This document shows, piece by piece, positions 9,534-19,093 of a DNA stretch of 64,000 nt. The position numbers were made by a program, and so were the translations under genes. Position 1 is the first letter of the stretch. Each line of letters starts with the position of its first letter. Under the pieces are notes generated by a model. That model had not been told where the DNA came from. It saw nothing but the letters and a program-made list of their open reading frames with translations, and ran no database searches. Where the stretch lies: NCBI RefSeq assembly GCF_000317635.1, contig NC_019779.1:1736001-1800000 (forward strand), given 5' to 3'. Source of the stretch: Halothece sp. PCC 7418. GTDB lineage: Bacteria; Cyanobacteriota; Cyanobacteriia; Cyanobacteriales; Rubidibacteraceae.

Positions 9534-10742
9534 TTAAGAATTACGAGAAAAAGACTCTGTTGATGGCGTAAGGGCAGTTTTGGTACTGGAAGCAAGGGCT
9601 AACACAGCCACAACCCCTAAAATGGCACTAGCAAGGGCATAAGTGCCACCTGCACCAACCCACTTCACAGCCGTTTGACTGGCGAAGGGCGAGAGAAACT
9701 CACCAATATAGAAAGCAGTGGTTAACCCCCCTAAGGCTCGTCCGCGAATCTTCGGTGTAACAGTTTGCGTCACCCAGACTTTGCAGTTGGGGAAGAGTAA
9801 ACCAAAGCCTAAGCCACTGACAGCTAAACCTAAAACAATAAACTTAACACTCGGGGCAACTGCAACAATGATATGTCCGATGGAGCCAAACGTGAACGCG
9901 ATCGCGAGAATATTAACAAAGGTCAACCTTGCTTTCAGCCAGCCATATCCTAAAGATGACCCCGCTTGACAAAACGTCATCGTCGCAATGGCAACCCCAC
10001 TCAGAGATGCAGAGGCATCAAAAGAAGACCGTAAATAGAAAGGCAACTGTACAGGAGTGAGATAAAACAGGAACATGTGCAGCAGTTCCACCCCATAAAT
10101 AATGCTAATGGTGAGTAAGGGCAATTCTGACCAAGAAAAAGTTGCTTTTTGCTCGGTCTCGACCACATCCTCGATTGGTTCTCGCAGCCACAGCATCATA
10201 AACGGAACCAGACTCAACGGCAACAGATAAATCAGAAAAGGAGTGCGCCAACTCATATCAGCTAAAACGCCACTCAAGGATAAGACAACCACACCCACTG
10301 TGGCGATAACCGTTGATTGCAGTCCCATCAAAGTAGAGCGGGTCTTAGGTTCGTAATAATCAGCAATGAGGGTGGTGACACTGGTAATCGCAGCAGCAAC
10401 CGCAAAACCCAGGACAACACGAGTGAGGAGAAGTAAGGTCAAACTATCCAACCCATACCCCATCACACCAGAAAGACTAGCCATAATCATGGAAGTGACC
10501 AGTAAAGTTTTCCGTCCGACGCGATCAATCATTTGACCCACGAGTAACCCACCGATAATAATTGAAAGGGCAGGCATAGTTAACACTAACCGCACCCAAT
10601 ACTCAGAATTATTCACCTCGGCAAAATAATCTTGAATCGCAGGGAGTGCTGGGGAAATTGCTGAACTCGGTAAAATGACAATCGGGCTAGCTCCCAGCAG
10701 AACCGCCTTTACTTTCAAAGCGTTACTATTAAACTCAGACAT
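9534..10742 (-). CDS. MFS transporter (drug:proton antiporter-like)
   Basis: Inner-membrane secondary transporter of the major facilitator superfamily with about 12 hydrophobic segments over 402 residues. The loop between helices 2 and 3 carries the family signature GQMIDRVGRKTLL near residues 63-75. The protein resembles the 12-TM drug and metabolite exporters, but substrate cannot be inferred. It is divergent from the apocarotenoid oxygenase gene across 155 bp, so the two may share control. A natural guess, export of a product related to its neighbours, is not supported by any motif. The downstream side is decayed transposon DNA. Confidence 0.85.
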   Translation of the reverse strand: MSEFNSNALKVKAVLLGASPIVILPSSAISPALPAIQDYFAEVNNSEYWVRLVLTMPALSIIIGGLLVGQMIDRVGRKTLLVTSMIMASLSGVMGYGLDSLTLLLLTRVVLGFAVAAAITSVTTLIADYYEPKTRSTLMGLQSTVIATVGVVVLSLSGVLADMSWRTPFLIYLLPLSLVPFMMLWLREPIEDVVETEQKATFSWSELPLLTISIIYGVELLHMFLFYLTPVQLPFYLRSSFDASASLSGVAIATMTFCQAGSSLGYGWLKARLTFVNILAIAFTFGSIGHIIVAVAPSVKFIVLGLAVSGLGFGLLFPNCKVWVTQTVTPKIRGRALGGLTTAFYIGEFLSPFASQTAVKWVGAGGTYALASAILGVVAVLALASSTKTALTPSTESFSRNS

Positions 10743-10897
10743 GGTGAAGTCAAAAATAATCTTAATGTCTCGTTTTTAACATTTCTTAACGTCGATAACC
10801 TCATTCTCAACGCAGATTCATCTAATTTCGGGATTGGGTTAGGCTTCAGTTATGATAGATGTAAACTTTTATAAAGAATTATCCCGATTTAAAACTT
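10743..10897. promoter_or_regulatory. Divergent promoter region, MFS transporter / aco
   Basis: 155 bp between two divergent starts. TATGATAGAT at 10851-10860, about 40 bp upstream of the aco ATG, contains a -10-like TATGAT. No clear -35, operator or riboswitch fold is visible. Confidence 0.35.
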
Positions 10898-12382
10898 ATG
10901 ACTTCCCTCGTCAGTAAACACAGTCCAGAAAAAGAACAACCTTACTCGAAAAAAGAGTGGCGACAGGGATATCAGTCCCAGCGACAAGAAGCCAGTTATT
11001 GGCTCGAACCTTTATCGGGGAGTGTTCCCAAAGAATTAAACGGGACTTTATTTCGTAACGGACCCGGCTTACTAGATATCAATGGCATTCCTGTTCAGCA
11101 TCCCTTTGATGGCGATGGGATGGTTTGTCAGTTTTCATTTCAGGACGGAAACGTTCATTTTCAAAATCGCTTTGTGCGGACGCAAGGCTTTGTGGAAGAA
11201 CAAAAAGCAGGAACCATTCTTTATCGCAATGTTTTTGGAACGCAGAAACCTGGGGGTTGGCTAAAAAATGCGTTTGATTTTAAGCAAAAAAATATTGCGA
11301 ATACGAATGTAATTTATTGGGGGAATAAATTACTTGCCCTTTGGGAAGGGGGGCTTCCCCATCGTTTAGATCCCAAAACCTTAGAAACTATCGGCATTGA
11401 TCAATTAGATGGGGTATTAGGCGATCATGAAGCCTTTGCAGCCCATCCTTGGATCGAACCGAAATCGGTCATTAATGATAATCAACCCTGTTTAATTAAT
11501 TTTCAGATTGAACCTGGTTTATCAACCACCATTCACGTCTATGAATTTGATCCTAAATTTAATCTTTTAAGAAAACAGAGTACCAGTGTTCCTGGTTTTG
11601 CCTTCATTCATGATTTTGCGATTACCCCTCACTACTATCTCTTTTTCCAAAATCCCGTAGAGTTTAATCCCATTCCCTTTGTTTTAGGAATCCGAGGCGC
11701 AGGAGAATGTATTAAATTTAAGCCCGAAAAAAATACGAAGATTTGGGTGATTCCTCGGGATCAAAATCGTGGTGAAGAGGTCAAAGAATTAGAAGTAAAT
11801 GCTGGATTTATTTTTCATCATGCTAATGCTTTTCAGGTCAACAAGAATCAGCTTTGTGTGGATTCCATTTGTTACGCAGATTTTCCAGAAGTCGATCCTG
11901 ATTCTGATTTTCGTGAGGTTGATTTTGAAGCCCTTTATCCTGGTCAACTGTGGCGATTTACGCTCGATTTAGAAGCAGCAACTGTCAAAAAAGACTTAAT
12001 TGAACCTCGGTGTTGTGAGTTTCCTTATGCCCATCCAGACAAAGTGGGACAACCCTATCGGTATTTATTTATGGGAACTGCCCATCAACCGCGTGGGAAT
12101 GCCCCGTTACAAGCAATTTTGAAGTATGATTGGGAAACCCAAGAACGTCTCGTCTGGAGTGCAGCCCCCCACGGCTTTGTCAGTGAACCGATTTTTGTCC
12201 CTAAGCCAGACAGTGCAGAAGAAGATGAGGGCTGGGTCTTAACGCTCGTTTATAATGGTCAGACTCATGCTTCGGAACTGGTCATTCTCGATGGCAAAAC
12301 TTTAGCAGAAGTTGCCCGTTTAGGGTTGAAACAGCATATTCCCTACGGTTTACATGGCAGTTGGAGTCCTTTTCAGTTGTGA
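10898..12382 (+). CDS. aco: Apocarotenoid-15,15'-oxygenase (retinal-forming)
   Basis: Non-haem iron dioxygenase of the carotenoid cleavage (RPE65-like) family that splits apocarotenals to retinal. The four iron-binding histidines of the seven-bladed propeller are visible: H183 (AHPW), H238 (FIHDFA), H307 or H308 (FHHANAF) and H486 (LHGSW). H183 and H238 have the same numbers as in Synechocystis ACO (Sll1541). The sequence resembles that protein along its whole length (494 versus 490 residues), including the start FRNGPGLL motif. No rhodopsin gene is in the window to use retinal. The last 10 bp overlap the end of the convergent hybrid kinase gene. Confidence 0.95.
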   Translation: MTSLVSKHSPEKEQPYSKKEWRQGYQSQRQEASYWLEPLSGSVPKELNGTLFRNGPGLLDINGIPVQHPFDGDGMVCQFSFQDGNVHFQNRFVRTQGFVEEQKAGTILYRNVFGTQKPGGWLKNAFDFKQKNIANTNVIYWGNKLLALWEGGLPHRLDPKTLETIGIDQLDGVLGDHEAFAAHPWIEPKSVINDNQPCLINFQIEPGLSTTIHVYEFDPKFNLLRKQSTSVPGFAFIHDFAITPHYYLFFQNPVEFNPIPFVLGIRGAGECIKFKPEKNTKIWVIPRDQNRGEEVKELEVNAGFIFHHANAFQVNKNQLCVDSICYADFPEVDPDSDFREVDFEALYPGQLWRFTLDLEAATVKKDLIEPRCCEFPYAHPDKVGQPYRYLFMGTAHQPRGNAPLQAILKYDWETQERLVWSAAPHGFVSEPIFVPKPDSAEEDEGWVLTLVYNGQTHASELVILDGKTLAEVARLGLKQHIPYGLHGSWSPFQL

Positions 12383-14811
12383 GTTAAATCTTGGATGAGG
12401 GTTCGCAGTTCCTTCAGTCGCACGGGTTTAGAACGATAATAGTCGGCTCCCACTACCAGATATTGTGCTTCTTCTTGCTCCTGAGTTAAAGCAATAATGG
12501 GGGTATGGGTTAGGTGAAGATCAGCACGAATTTGGCGAATGGTTTCTAGGCTATCGAGACCCGTCATTTCCATATCGATGAGGATCACATCAGGGGTTTC
12601 TTGTTTAGCGAGCGCGATCGCGCTTTCTCCATCTTGAGCACAGAGCACTTCAAAGCCAAAGGCTTCCCAATAATCAGAGATTGTCAGGAAATTGGCTTGT
12701 TGATCTTCGACTAAGAGAATCTGAACTGATGGACTATTTTTTTCCTCTGTTGTTACGGTTTCATCACGGGGAGTTAGATCAGGTAGGCTAATCTTAAATG
12801 TGCTGCCTTGTCCCACTTCACTTTCAACCGTAGCCGTTCCGCCATGTAACTCTGCAATTCGTCGCACTAAGGAAAGCCCTAAACCCGTCCCCCCTTCTTG
12901 CAGATTGAGATCCGTATCGAGCTGCATAAACGGTTGGAACAGTTGTGCTTGGCTTTCTTCGCTAATCCCAATCCCTGTATCAATCACAGCAAAATGAACG
13001 TCTCTCCCTCCGCCACTGAGGTTCTCGGTGGTGGTTACTTTTAACGTAACACTTCCCCCCTCTGGAGTAAACTTCACCGCATTCGTCAGTAAATTAATTA
13101 AGGCTTGTCGCAAACGACGCTCATCGCCGTAGAAAGGAGTTTTGCCAGAAATCTCTGTTTTCAACGTTATCGACTTTTTTTCCGCACGTTCGCGAATAAA
13201 CAGTAAACTATGCTGACACAGCCCCTCTAGATTAACCTCTCCCAGTTCCAGTTCCAGTTTTCCAGCTTCAATTTTGGAGAGGTCGAGAATATCGTTGATT
13301 AAAGCAAGTAAATGTTCGCCACTGTGAGTAATCGCTTCTAAATATTGACTTTGTTTTTCATTCAACGCCCCGTAGGTTTGCGCTTGTAACCGTTCTGCAA
13401 GTAATAAAATGCCATTGAGGGGAGAGCGTAATTCATGGCTCATATTCGCGACAAACTCATCTTTGAGGCGATTGGTTCGCGTCAGTTGTTTATTTAATGC
13501 TCTTAATTTTTCTTCTGCTGCTTTGCGTGCAGTGATATCTCGGAAAATTGCCCTTGTCGCCACTGGTTTCCCCGCTTCATAACGACAATCAATATTTCCT
13601 TCGACAATAATCGTTTCTCCTGCTTTGCTGATTAATCGCAACTCCACCCCATCCACCCGCGTGCGCTTTCCCTGGCTCATCTCATTCATAATCTGGCGAC
13701 AATGCTGAGTATCATCTGTTGGTAAAAGATCAAACACCGTTAACGCTCTCACTTCCTCCTTTGTGTAGCCTAAAGTGTCGCACCAAGCACGGTTCACGTA
13801 TTGAAAGCGACCATCTTCTAAAGCAACGCTCTGAATTAAATCATTAGCATTATCAATAAAATCTTGTAGCTGGAGTTCTCGTTTTTCGTTTTCCGCCGAA
13901 AGTGCTTCCACTTGCTGTTCTAGGGTTTCAATCCATTCATACATCCCCAAGGGATTAAATAGATTTAAGACATCTCCTTGGGTAATAATTCCTGCCAGTT
14001 TTCCATCCTGATGGGTTACAATGACTCGACTAATCCGACGATCGCGCATTAATTGCAGGGTTTGCCAAAGCGTATCCTTGGGCTGTAGCGTAAACAAAGG
14101 GCTACTCATCACAGCTTCTGCTGTCAGCGTCGCTAAATCTAACTCCAAGGCTTGATATTGAACAATATCTCCTTCTGTAATGATCCCTAAAGGAACTTCG
14201 TCTTTCGCAACCACCACTGAGCTAATTTCATGATCGCTCATCAACTGGGAAACCTTTCTTACCGAAACCTCTAGATCAACGCAGATGACAGTTTTCAGCA
14301 TGGTTTCTGCATTCTGGCGCAGGCGCAACAGATGAACCGGACGCAGTAACTTACGCAAACTGGCTTGTGTAATCAATCCTTGCAAGTTTCCATTTTCATC
14401 AACAACAGGTAAGTGGCGAATGTGATGCTGTCGAAATAGTTGCAAAGGGACAAAAAAATCGGTTAATTCTGAAGCTGAAATCGTAAAGATCTCTGTTGTC
14501 ATCACCTCTTCCACTGCAATCCCTTGTAAAGCGTACCCTTGAGCACTGAGGCGAACAATATCTCGTTCAGTCAGGATTCCCAATAGTTTTTGTTTTGCTG
14601 TCACTAAAATACAACTGGTATCAGTATCAGCAAAGATTGCGTCTTCATTAGGAAGGGAACAGACATAAGCAGCACAGGAATTTTTGGTTTGAGTGATTAA
14701 ACTGAGCGCATCAAGAACAGAGGTTTGTAGGGGAACTGTTAACGGAAATTGAATAATGGCAGCTTCAACTTGAAGGTTAGTGACAGACTGGAAGTGAAGA
14801 TCGCTAATCAT
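12373..14811 (-). CDS. Hybrid histidine kinase: 2x CBS pair-PAS-HisKA-HATPase-REC
   Basis: Cytoplasmic sensor kinase with no membrane segment. Two CBS pairs (about 20-155 and 170-285) could bind adenosine nucleotides. A short coiled coil leads to a PAS domain (315-430). HisKA has H459 in FVANMSHELRSPLNG. The ATPase domain has N577, DTGIGI (611-616) and GGTGLGL (640-646). The C-terminal receiver has D746 and K795. All catalytic residues are present. It is the last gene of a leftward four-gene signalling operon, 48 bp after the GGDEF-EAL gene. CBS domains on a kinase suggest energy-charge or nucleotide sensing, which is inference. Its 3' end overlaps aco by 10 bp. Confidence 0.92.
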   Translation of the reverse strand: MISDLHFQSVTNLQVEAAIIQFPLTVPLQTSVLDALSLITQTKNSCAAYVCSLPNEDAIFADTDTSCILVTAKQKLLGILTERDIVRLSAQGYALQGIAVEEVMTTEIFTISASELTDFFVPLQLFRQHHIRHLPVVDENGNLQGLITQASLRKLLRPVHLLRLRQNAETMLKTVICVDLEVSVRKVSQLMSDHEISSVVVAKDEVPLGIITEGDIVQYQALELDLATLTAEAVMSSPLFTLQPKDTLWQTLQLMRDRRISRVIVTHQDGKLAGIITQGDVLNLFNPLGMYEWIETLEQQVEALSAENEKRELQLQDFIDNANDLIQSVALEDGRFQYVNRAWCDTLGYTKEEVRALTVFDLLPTDDTQHCRQIMNEMSQGKRTRVDGVELRLISKAGETIIVEGNIDCRYEAGKPVATRAIFRDITARKAAEEKLRALNKQLTRTNRLKDEFVANMSHELRSPLNGILLLAERLQAQTYGALNEKQSQYLEAITHSGEHLLALINDILDLSKIEAGKLELELGEVNLEGLCQHSLLFIRERAEKKSITLKTEISGKTPFYGDERRLRQALINLLTNAVKFTPEGGSVTLKVTTTENLSGGGRDVHFAVIDTGIGISEESQAQLFQPFMQLDTDLNLQEGGTGLGLSLVRRIAELHGGTATVESEVGQGSTFKISLPDLTPRDETVTTEEKNSPSVQILLVEDQQANFLTISDYWEAFGFEVLCAQDGESAIALAKQETPDVILIDMEMTGLDSLETIRQIRADLHLTHTPIIALTQEQEEAQYLVVGADYYRSKPVRLKELRTLIQDLTHN

Positions 14812-14859
14812 TTGCTGCTGGATGTTACCGAATGAGAATTTAACCTCATCATAAATGTT

Positions 14860-16596
14860 TTATTGGAATAGGTAGTCGGAAGCTGCTTCCACGCTCATGG
14901 GCTTAGCAAAAAAATATCCTTGTCCTAATTCACAGCCTAATTGTTTTAATTGTTCTAATTGACTCTTGGTTTCAATACCTTCAGCCGTAATACTCATCCC
15001 CAAGGCTTTACCTAAATCAACGATCGCGCGGGTAATTTGTAGATTACTACGATCTTCTTCCAAAAGATTGACAAACGCCCGATCAATTTTGAGATTATTC
15101 ACCGGAAACTGTCGGAGATAACTTAAGGAAGAATACCCCGTCCCAAAATCATCAATACTGACTTGAATACCGCGCGATCGAAAGGCTTCAATGATTTTTA
15201 CGGTTTGCAGCGGATTTTCGACCGTGAGGGTTTCTGTAATTTCTAATTTTAATTGGGAGGGAGAAAGCTCCGTTTTTTGCAATACTGATTCTATATCTTG
15301 GAAAAGCGTTTCATTCCGAAATTGCAACGGGGATAAATTGACACTAATTTGTAGTCCTGTCTTCCCTTGGTTTTCCCATATTTTTAACTGTTGACAGGCT
15401 TTTTCTAAAACCATAATTCCAGCAGGAATAATTAAACTTGTTTCTTCTAAACAAGAAATAAACTCTCCTGGTGCAACCAGCCCTTCTTCAGGATGTTGCC
15501 AACGCATGAGGGCTTCAAAACCATGCAAACAATCTTGTCTTAAATCAATAATCGGTTGATAGTAAACTTGGAACTCATCTTCCATTAAAGCCTGACGTAA
15601 ATCTCTTGCCAATTGCAGCTTTCGGGCTGTCATTTGGTGCATTTCGGGTTGAAATAATTGATAATGATTTTTCCCTTCTCGTTTTGCCCAATTTAAAGCG
15701 GTATCCGCATTACGGAGGGTTGCTTCCGCATCTGTTTCCCACAGTGGTGTTTGATAAACTACACCCATTGAAATTGATAAATAAATTTCTTGGTCGCTGA
15801 CAAAAAAGGGACTGCTAAAGGCATCAAAAATCTGATCAATCATTGTTTGAACTGTTGCTTGGCTTTTGGGATCACTGACGAGAATACAAAAGTCATCTTC
15901 TCCAAAGTGAGCAAAAATATCTTTTGCCCCTAAACACAAAGAAACGCGATCGCGGATGGCTAACAAAGCGCGATCGCCAAGATCATAGCCATAACAACTA
16001 TTCACAAGCTGAAATTCATCACAATCAAAATACAACAGCGCAAAAGGTTCACCCGCATTAAAGATTCCATGCAACTGCTGTAATAGAGAGAAACGACTGG
16101 CTAACCCTGTCAGCGGATGATACCAAATTAAATCCTGAAGTTGGCGCGATCGCGCTTCGACTTGTTGTTCTAAGTTATTTTTCAGTTCCCGAACTTTTTG
16201 ATATTGGTCACTAATCCTAAGCATAGAACGCACTCGTGACCGCAATTCTGTACCATTTAAGGGTTTGCCAATAAAATCATCTGCCCCTGCTTCTAAGCAC
16301 TGAGAGAGGTTCACTGTAGTGTTGAGAGCAGTCACCATAATAATCGGAACGCCTTGGTAAGCGCGATCGCGCTTAATGATCTGGCACAGTTCTAGCCCAT
16401 CCATTTCTGGCATCATCAAATCCAGTAAGATGAGATCAATCTTAACTTCTCGCAGTTGCTCTAAAGCAATTTTTCCCTCTTGAGCATAGTACAGTTGATA
16501 GTCCTGAGCATAGAGTAAATTTTCAATGACATCATAATTATCGGGATCATCATCAACGATTAAAATAGACGAGACTTGTTCGGCGTGTGTATCCAT
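14860..16596 (-). CDS. REC-GGDEF-EAL response regulator (c-di-GMP phosphodiesterase likely)
   Basis: Receiver domain (about 10-128, phosphorylatable D59, K111), short coiled coil, GGDEF domain (160-315) and EAL domain (325-575). The GGDEF signature reads GEDDF (232-236), a change expected to weaken or abolish cyclase activity, perhaps leaving GTP binding. The EAL domain keeps E361-A-L, the second metal site IDDFGTG (481-487), K503 and the AEGIET motif, so hydrolysis of c-di-GMP to pGpG is expected. It follows the single-domain receiver gene by 3 nt, so phosphorylation by the operon's kinases is likely. Net effect would be lower c-di-GMP on phosphorylation, which is inference. Confidence 0.92.
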   Translation of the reverse strand: MDTHAEQVSSILIVDDDPDNYDVIENLLYAQDYQLYYAQEGKIALEQLREVKIDLILLDLMMPEMDGLELCQIIKRDRAYQGVPIIMVTALNTTVNLSQCLEAGADDFIGKPLNGTELRSRVRSMLRISDQYQKVRELKNNLEQQVEARSRQLQDLIWYHPLTGLASRFSLLQQLHGIFNAGEPFALLYFDCDEFQLVNSCYGYDLGDRALLAIRDRVSLCLGAKDIFAHFGEDDFCILVSDPKSQATVQTMIDQIFDAFSSPFFVSDQEIYLSISMGVVYQTPLWETDAEATLRNADTALNWAKREGKNHYQLFQPEMHQMTARKLQLARDLRQALMEDEFQVYYQPIIDLRQDCLHGFEALMRWQHPEEGLVAPGEFISCLEETSLIIPAGIMVLEKACQQLKIWENQGKTGLQISVNLSPLQFRNETLFQDIESVLQKTELSPSQLKLEITETLTVENPLQTVKIIEAFRSRGIQVSIDDFGTGYSSLSYLRQFPVNNLKIDRAFVNLLEEDRSNLQITRAIVDLGKALGMSITAEGIETKSQLEQLKQLGCELGQGYFFAKPMSVEAASDYLFQ

Positions 16597-16599
16597 GCT

Positions 16600-17007
16600 T
16601 TATTCTGTTTCTTCAGGGTGAATAAATGTTTGATCGCGACTTAATGCCATCATAATTGCTGCATGAACTTCTCGCTGTTTATAAGGCTTTAAAATATATC
16701 CATAGCTCCCACTTTCTTGCACCCGTTTGAGCGTTTCCTCGTCACTATAAGCCGTTAAATAAATGACTGGAATTTGAAACCTTTCCTGAATCTTTTGGGC
16801 AGTTTCAATACCATCCATCTCCCCCGCAATAACAATATCCATCAGCACTAAATCTGGCGGATCACTTTCAATTTTAGCCAGAGCTTTTTCCCCTGTTGAA
16901 ACGATTCCCACCACTTCATACATAAACTTCTCCAGTTGTCGGGCTAAAGACTTAGCAATAATTAACTCATCTTCAACAATTAGAATTTTTCCTTGACTGT
17001 TATCCAT
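16600..17007 (-). CDS. Single-domain response regulator (CheY-like receiver)
   Basis: A 135-residue protein that is essentially one receiver domain: acidic pair in VEDE, phosphoacceptor aspartate in LMDIVI, threonine in YLTAYS and lysine in LKPYK. No output domain, so it acts by protein contact or as a phosphate relay. The IVSTGEKAL and MDIVIAGEMDGIE pattern is typical of receivers paired with HisKA_2 kinases. I place the start at the second ATG (17007), because GGAG lies six bases before it. The first ATG (17022) overlaps the kinase stop as TAATG. It sits between a HisKA_2 kinase and a GGDEF-EAL protein. Confidence 0.88.
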   Translation of the reverse strand: MDNSQGKILIVEDELIIAKSLARQLEKFMYEVVGIVSTGEKALAKIESDPPDLVLMDIVIAGEMDGIETAQKIQERFQIPVIYLTAYSDEETLKRVQESGSYGYILKPYKQREVHAAIMMALSRDQTFIHPEETE

Positions 17008-17021
17008 TCCATCTCCTTTCA

Positions 17022-18881
17022 TTAATAGCGTTGACGATAGTTTACCTCTTGAAAGGTAATTTCAAAGCTAACCCCTTGCTTTTGATGATCAATAGTGAAC
17101 TGACCTTGAATTTGCTCAGTTAAAGTTAAAATGAGTTCCATGCCTAATGACTTAACCGCCATGGGGTCAAAATCTTGCGGTAATCCTATTCCATTATCAC
17201 TAACTTTTAAATGAATTTGCTGATCGGCTTTATGTTGTGATAGTTCAATCCCAATTTTGCCTTCAGTCAGGTCGGGAAAGCCATGTTTAAGGGCATTCGA
17301 GATTAACTCATTAACAATTAGTCCACAAGGATTTGCTGTTTCTATATTAAGCCAAATCGGTTCTAATCTCAGTTCTAATTGAATTTTTTGTGTATCGGAA
17401 AGGTAAGAGTCTAATAAAGTATCTGTTAAATCTTCTAAATACTCAGCAAAATTAATTTTGCTCAATCCTGTGTTCCGATAGAGTTTCTGATGGACTAATG
17501 CCATAGTATGCACTCGATTACGACTTTCATTTAATAAAAAAGATAACTTCTCATCCGCCACATAATCACTTTGTAAATCGAGTAAATTCGACACGACTAA
17601 AAGATTATTTTTCACCCGATGATGAATTTCTTTTAAGAGTAATTCTTTTTCCTGTAATGATTTTTTTAGTTCTTGTTCATTCTGTTTTCGTTCGGTGATA
17701 TCCCGATACATCCATAAATGACCTTGACAAGCACCATCGAGAACAATCGGAGCATAATCTCGCTCTAAAATGCGACCATTTTGAAGCGTCCATTCTTCAT
17801 TATTAACAAATTGTTTTTCTTGCAAAAGCCTCTGATTACTTTGACAAAACTGCTCAGGATTTGAAACTGAATCATAATAATATTTTTCTAAATCTAAGTT
17901 ACTTTTTCCAATGAGGTTGTCTGATTTTAGATTAATCTCAAAAAGTTGATAAAATTGTTGATTAGGTAAAATAACATTCCCCGCTTTATCTTGAAGTAAA
18001 ACCCCACTCTTTAAAGTATTCAGTAGCGTTGTCATTTGTGTGCTTGTTACTTTTAACTCTCTTTCCGATTGCTTCCATTCCGTAATATCAATCCCGACGG
18101 TAACAATCGACTCTCCTTGTTCATATTTTTGAGCAACAATCAAATACTCACGGGTTGTTCCTTGGGAATTAATCTGTAGCACTTTTTGAAGCGTATTTGT
18201 TTGGGATTGGTTAATAAATTCTGCAACAAAGGTTTCAAATTCTTGAGCAGAATTTAAAAAACCTAAACGTTGACCGATAAAAGCCTCAGGAGTCATCTCC
18301 ACTGCTTTAGCCAGTCGTTGATTCACACCACGATAGTGCAAATCTTTACTAATCCAAGAAATAAAACCAGGCACCGCATCAATCACCGCTTGTAACTGTT
18401 CATTACTTCTTGCTAAAGCAACTTCCACTTGCTGGCGATAACGTAATTCTTCTCCTCGACTTTCTAAGAGCTCGCGTAATTGATCTTGTTGTTTTTTAAT
18501 TCTGATTAAAGAATTAACTCTTGCTTGCAATTCCAGATGATGAAAGGGTTTACTCAAAAAGTCATCAGCCCCGACATCTAAAGATCGCGCTAAATCTTCT
18601 TTTGCCGTCAGAGCGGTTATCATCAGAATGGAAATCGTTTGCCATTGCGGATGTGCTTTCAGTTCCTGGCAGAGACTAATCCCATCTTGGTCAGGCATCA
18701 TTACATCAAGGAGGATAACATCAATCGGGATGCTTTTTAATTGTTGCCAAGTCTGATGAGCATTGCTAGCGTAGTGGAGTTGATAGTTTTTGGACATCAA
18801 AGCAGCTTCCACCACGTCAAAGTTATTGGGTTCATCATCCACCACTAAGATGGAGGCAAGTTGACCATTGTTTAACTTCAT
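17022..18881 (-). CDS. REC-PAS-PAS histidine kinase of the HisKA_2 type
   Basis: First gene of the leftward signalling operon. An N-terminal receiver (about 10-128, D59, K111) precedes a coiled coil and two PAS domains (160-272 and 280-398), each ending in a DIT-E-K-type motif. The kinase core is HisKA_2, with H420/H421 in [12 protein letters not shown]-box [12 protein letters not shown] near 523-534 and DNGIGL (562-567). HisKA_2 kinases typically pair with single-domain receivers, which is the next gene. There are no transmembrane segments, so the input is intracellular. Its stop overlaps an upstream ATG of the next gene, showing coupling. Confidence 0.92.
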   Translation of the reverse strand: MKLNNGQLASILVVDDEPNNFDVVEAALMSKNYQLHYASNAHQTWQQLKSIPIDVILLDVMMPDQDGISLCQELKAHPQWQTISILMITALTAKEDLARSLDVGADDFLSKPFHHLELQARVNSLIRIKKQQDQLRELLESRGEELRYRQQVEVALARSNEQLQAVIDAVPGFISWISKDLHYRGVNQRLAKAVEMTPEAFIGQRLGFLNSAQEFETFVAEFINQSQTNTLQKVLQINSQGTTREYLIVAQKYEQGESIVTVGIDITEWKQSERELKVTSTQMTTLLNTLKSGVLLQDKAGNVILPNQQFYQLFEINLKSDNLIGKSNLDLEKYYYDSVSNPEQFCQSNQRLLQEKQFVNNEEWTLQNGRILERDYAPIVLDGACQGHLWMYRDITERKQNEQELKKSLQEKELLLKEIHHRVKNNLLVVSNLLDLQSDYVADEKLSFLLNESRNRVHTMALVHQKLYRNTGLSKINFAEYLEDLTDTLLDSYLSDTQKIQLELRLEPIWLNIETANPCGLIVNELISNALKHGFPDLTEGKIGIELSQHKADQQIHLKVSDNGIGLPQDFDPMAVKSLGMELILTLTEQIQGQFTIDHQKQGVSFEITFQEVNYRQRY

Positions 18882-19093
18882 TAGTTTTTATTGTCTGATA
18901 ATAACCATTTAAAAAACACTAGAAAACCGAGCATATACCGAAAATAAATCCCTGTTAAAGCTCATAAAAATCGGCAATTCCAGTAAAGCTAAGGAAAGAG
19001 AATCAGCAAAAGATACATTATTTTTCGGGGGAAATTTGGATAAGATGAAACAATTGTTAGCTATAATCATTAATCTTTAAACACGACTGATTC
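18882..19093. promoter_or_regulatory. Divergent promoter region, signalling operon / ClC gene
   Basis: 212 bp between divergent starts. A good -10 hexamer TATAAT is at 19062-19067, 27 bp before the ClC ATG. The nearest -35-like TTGGAT (19036-19041) is spaced 20 bp away, longer than ideal. No operator repeat was found. Confidence 0.4.
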
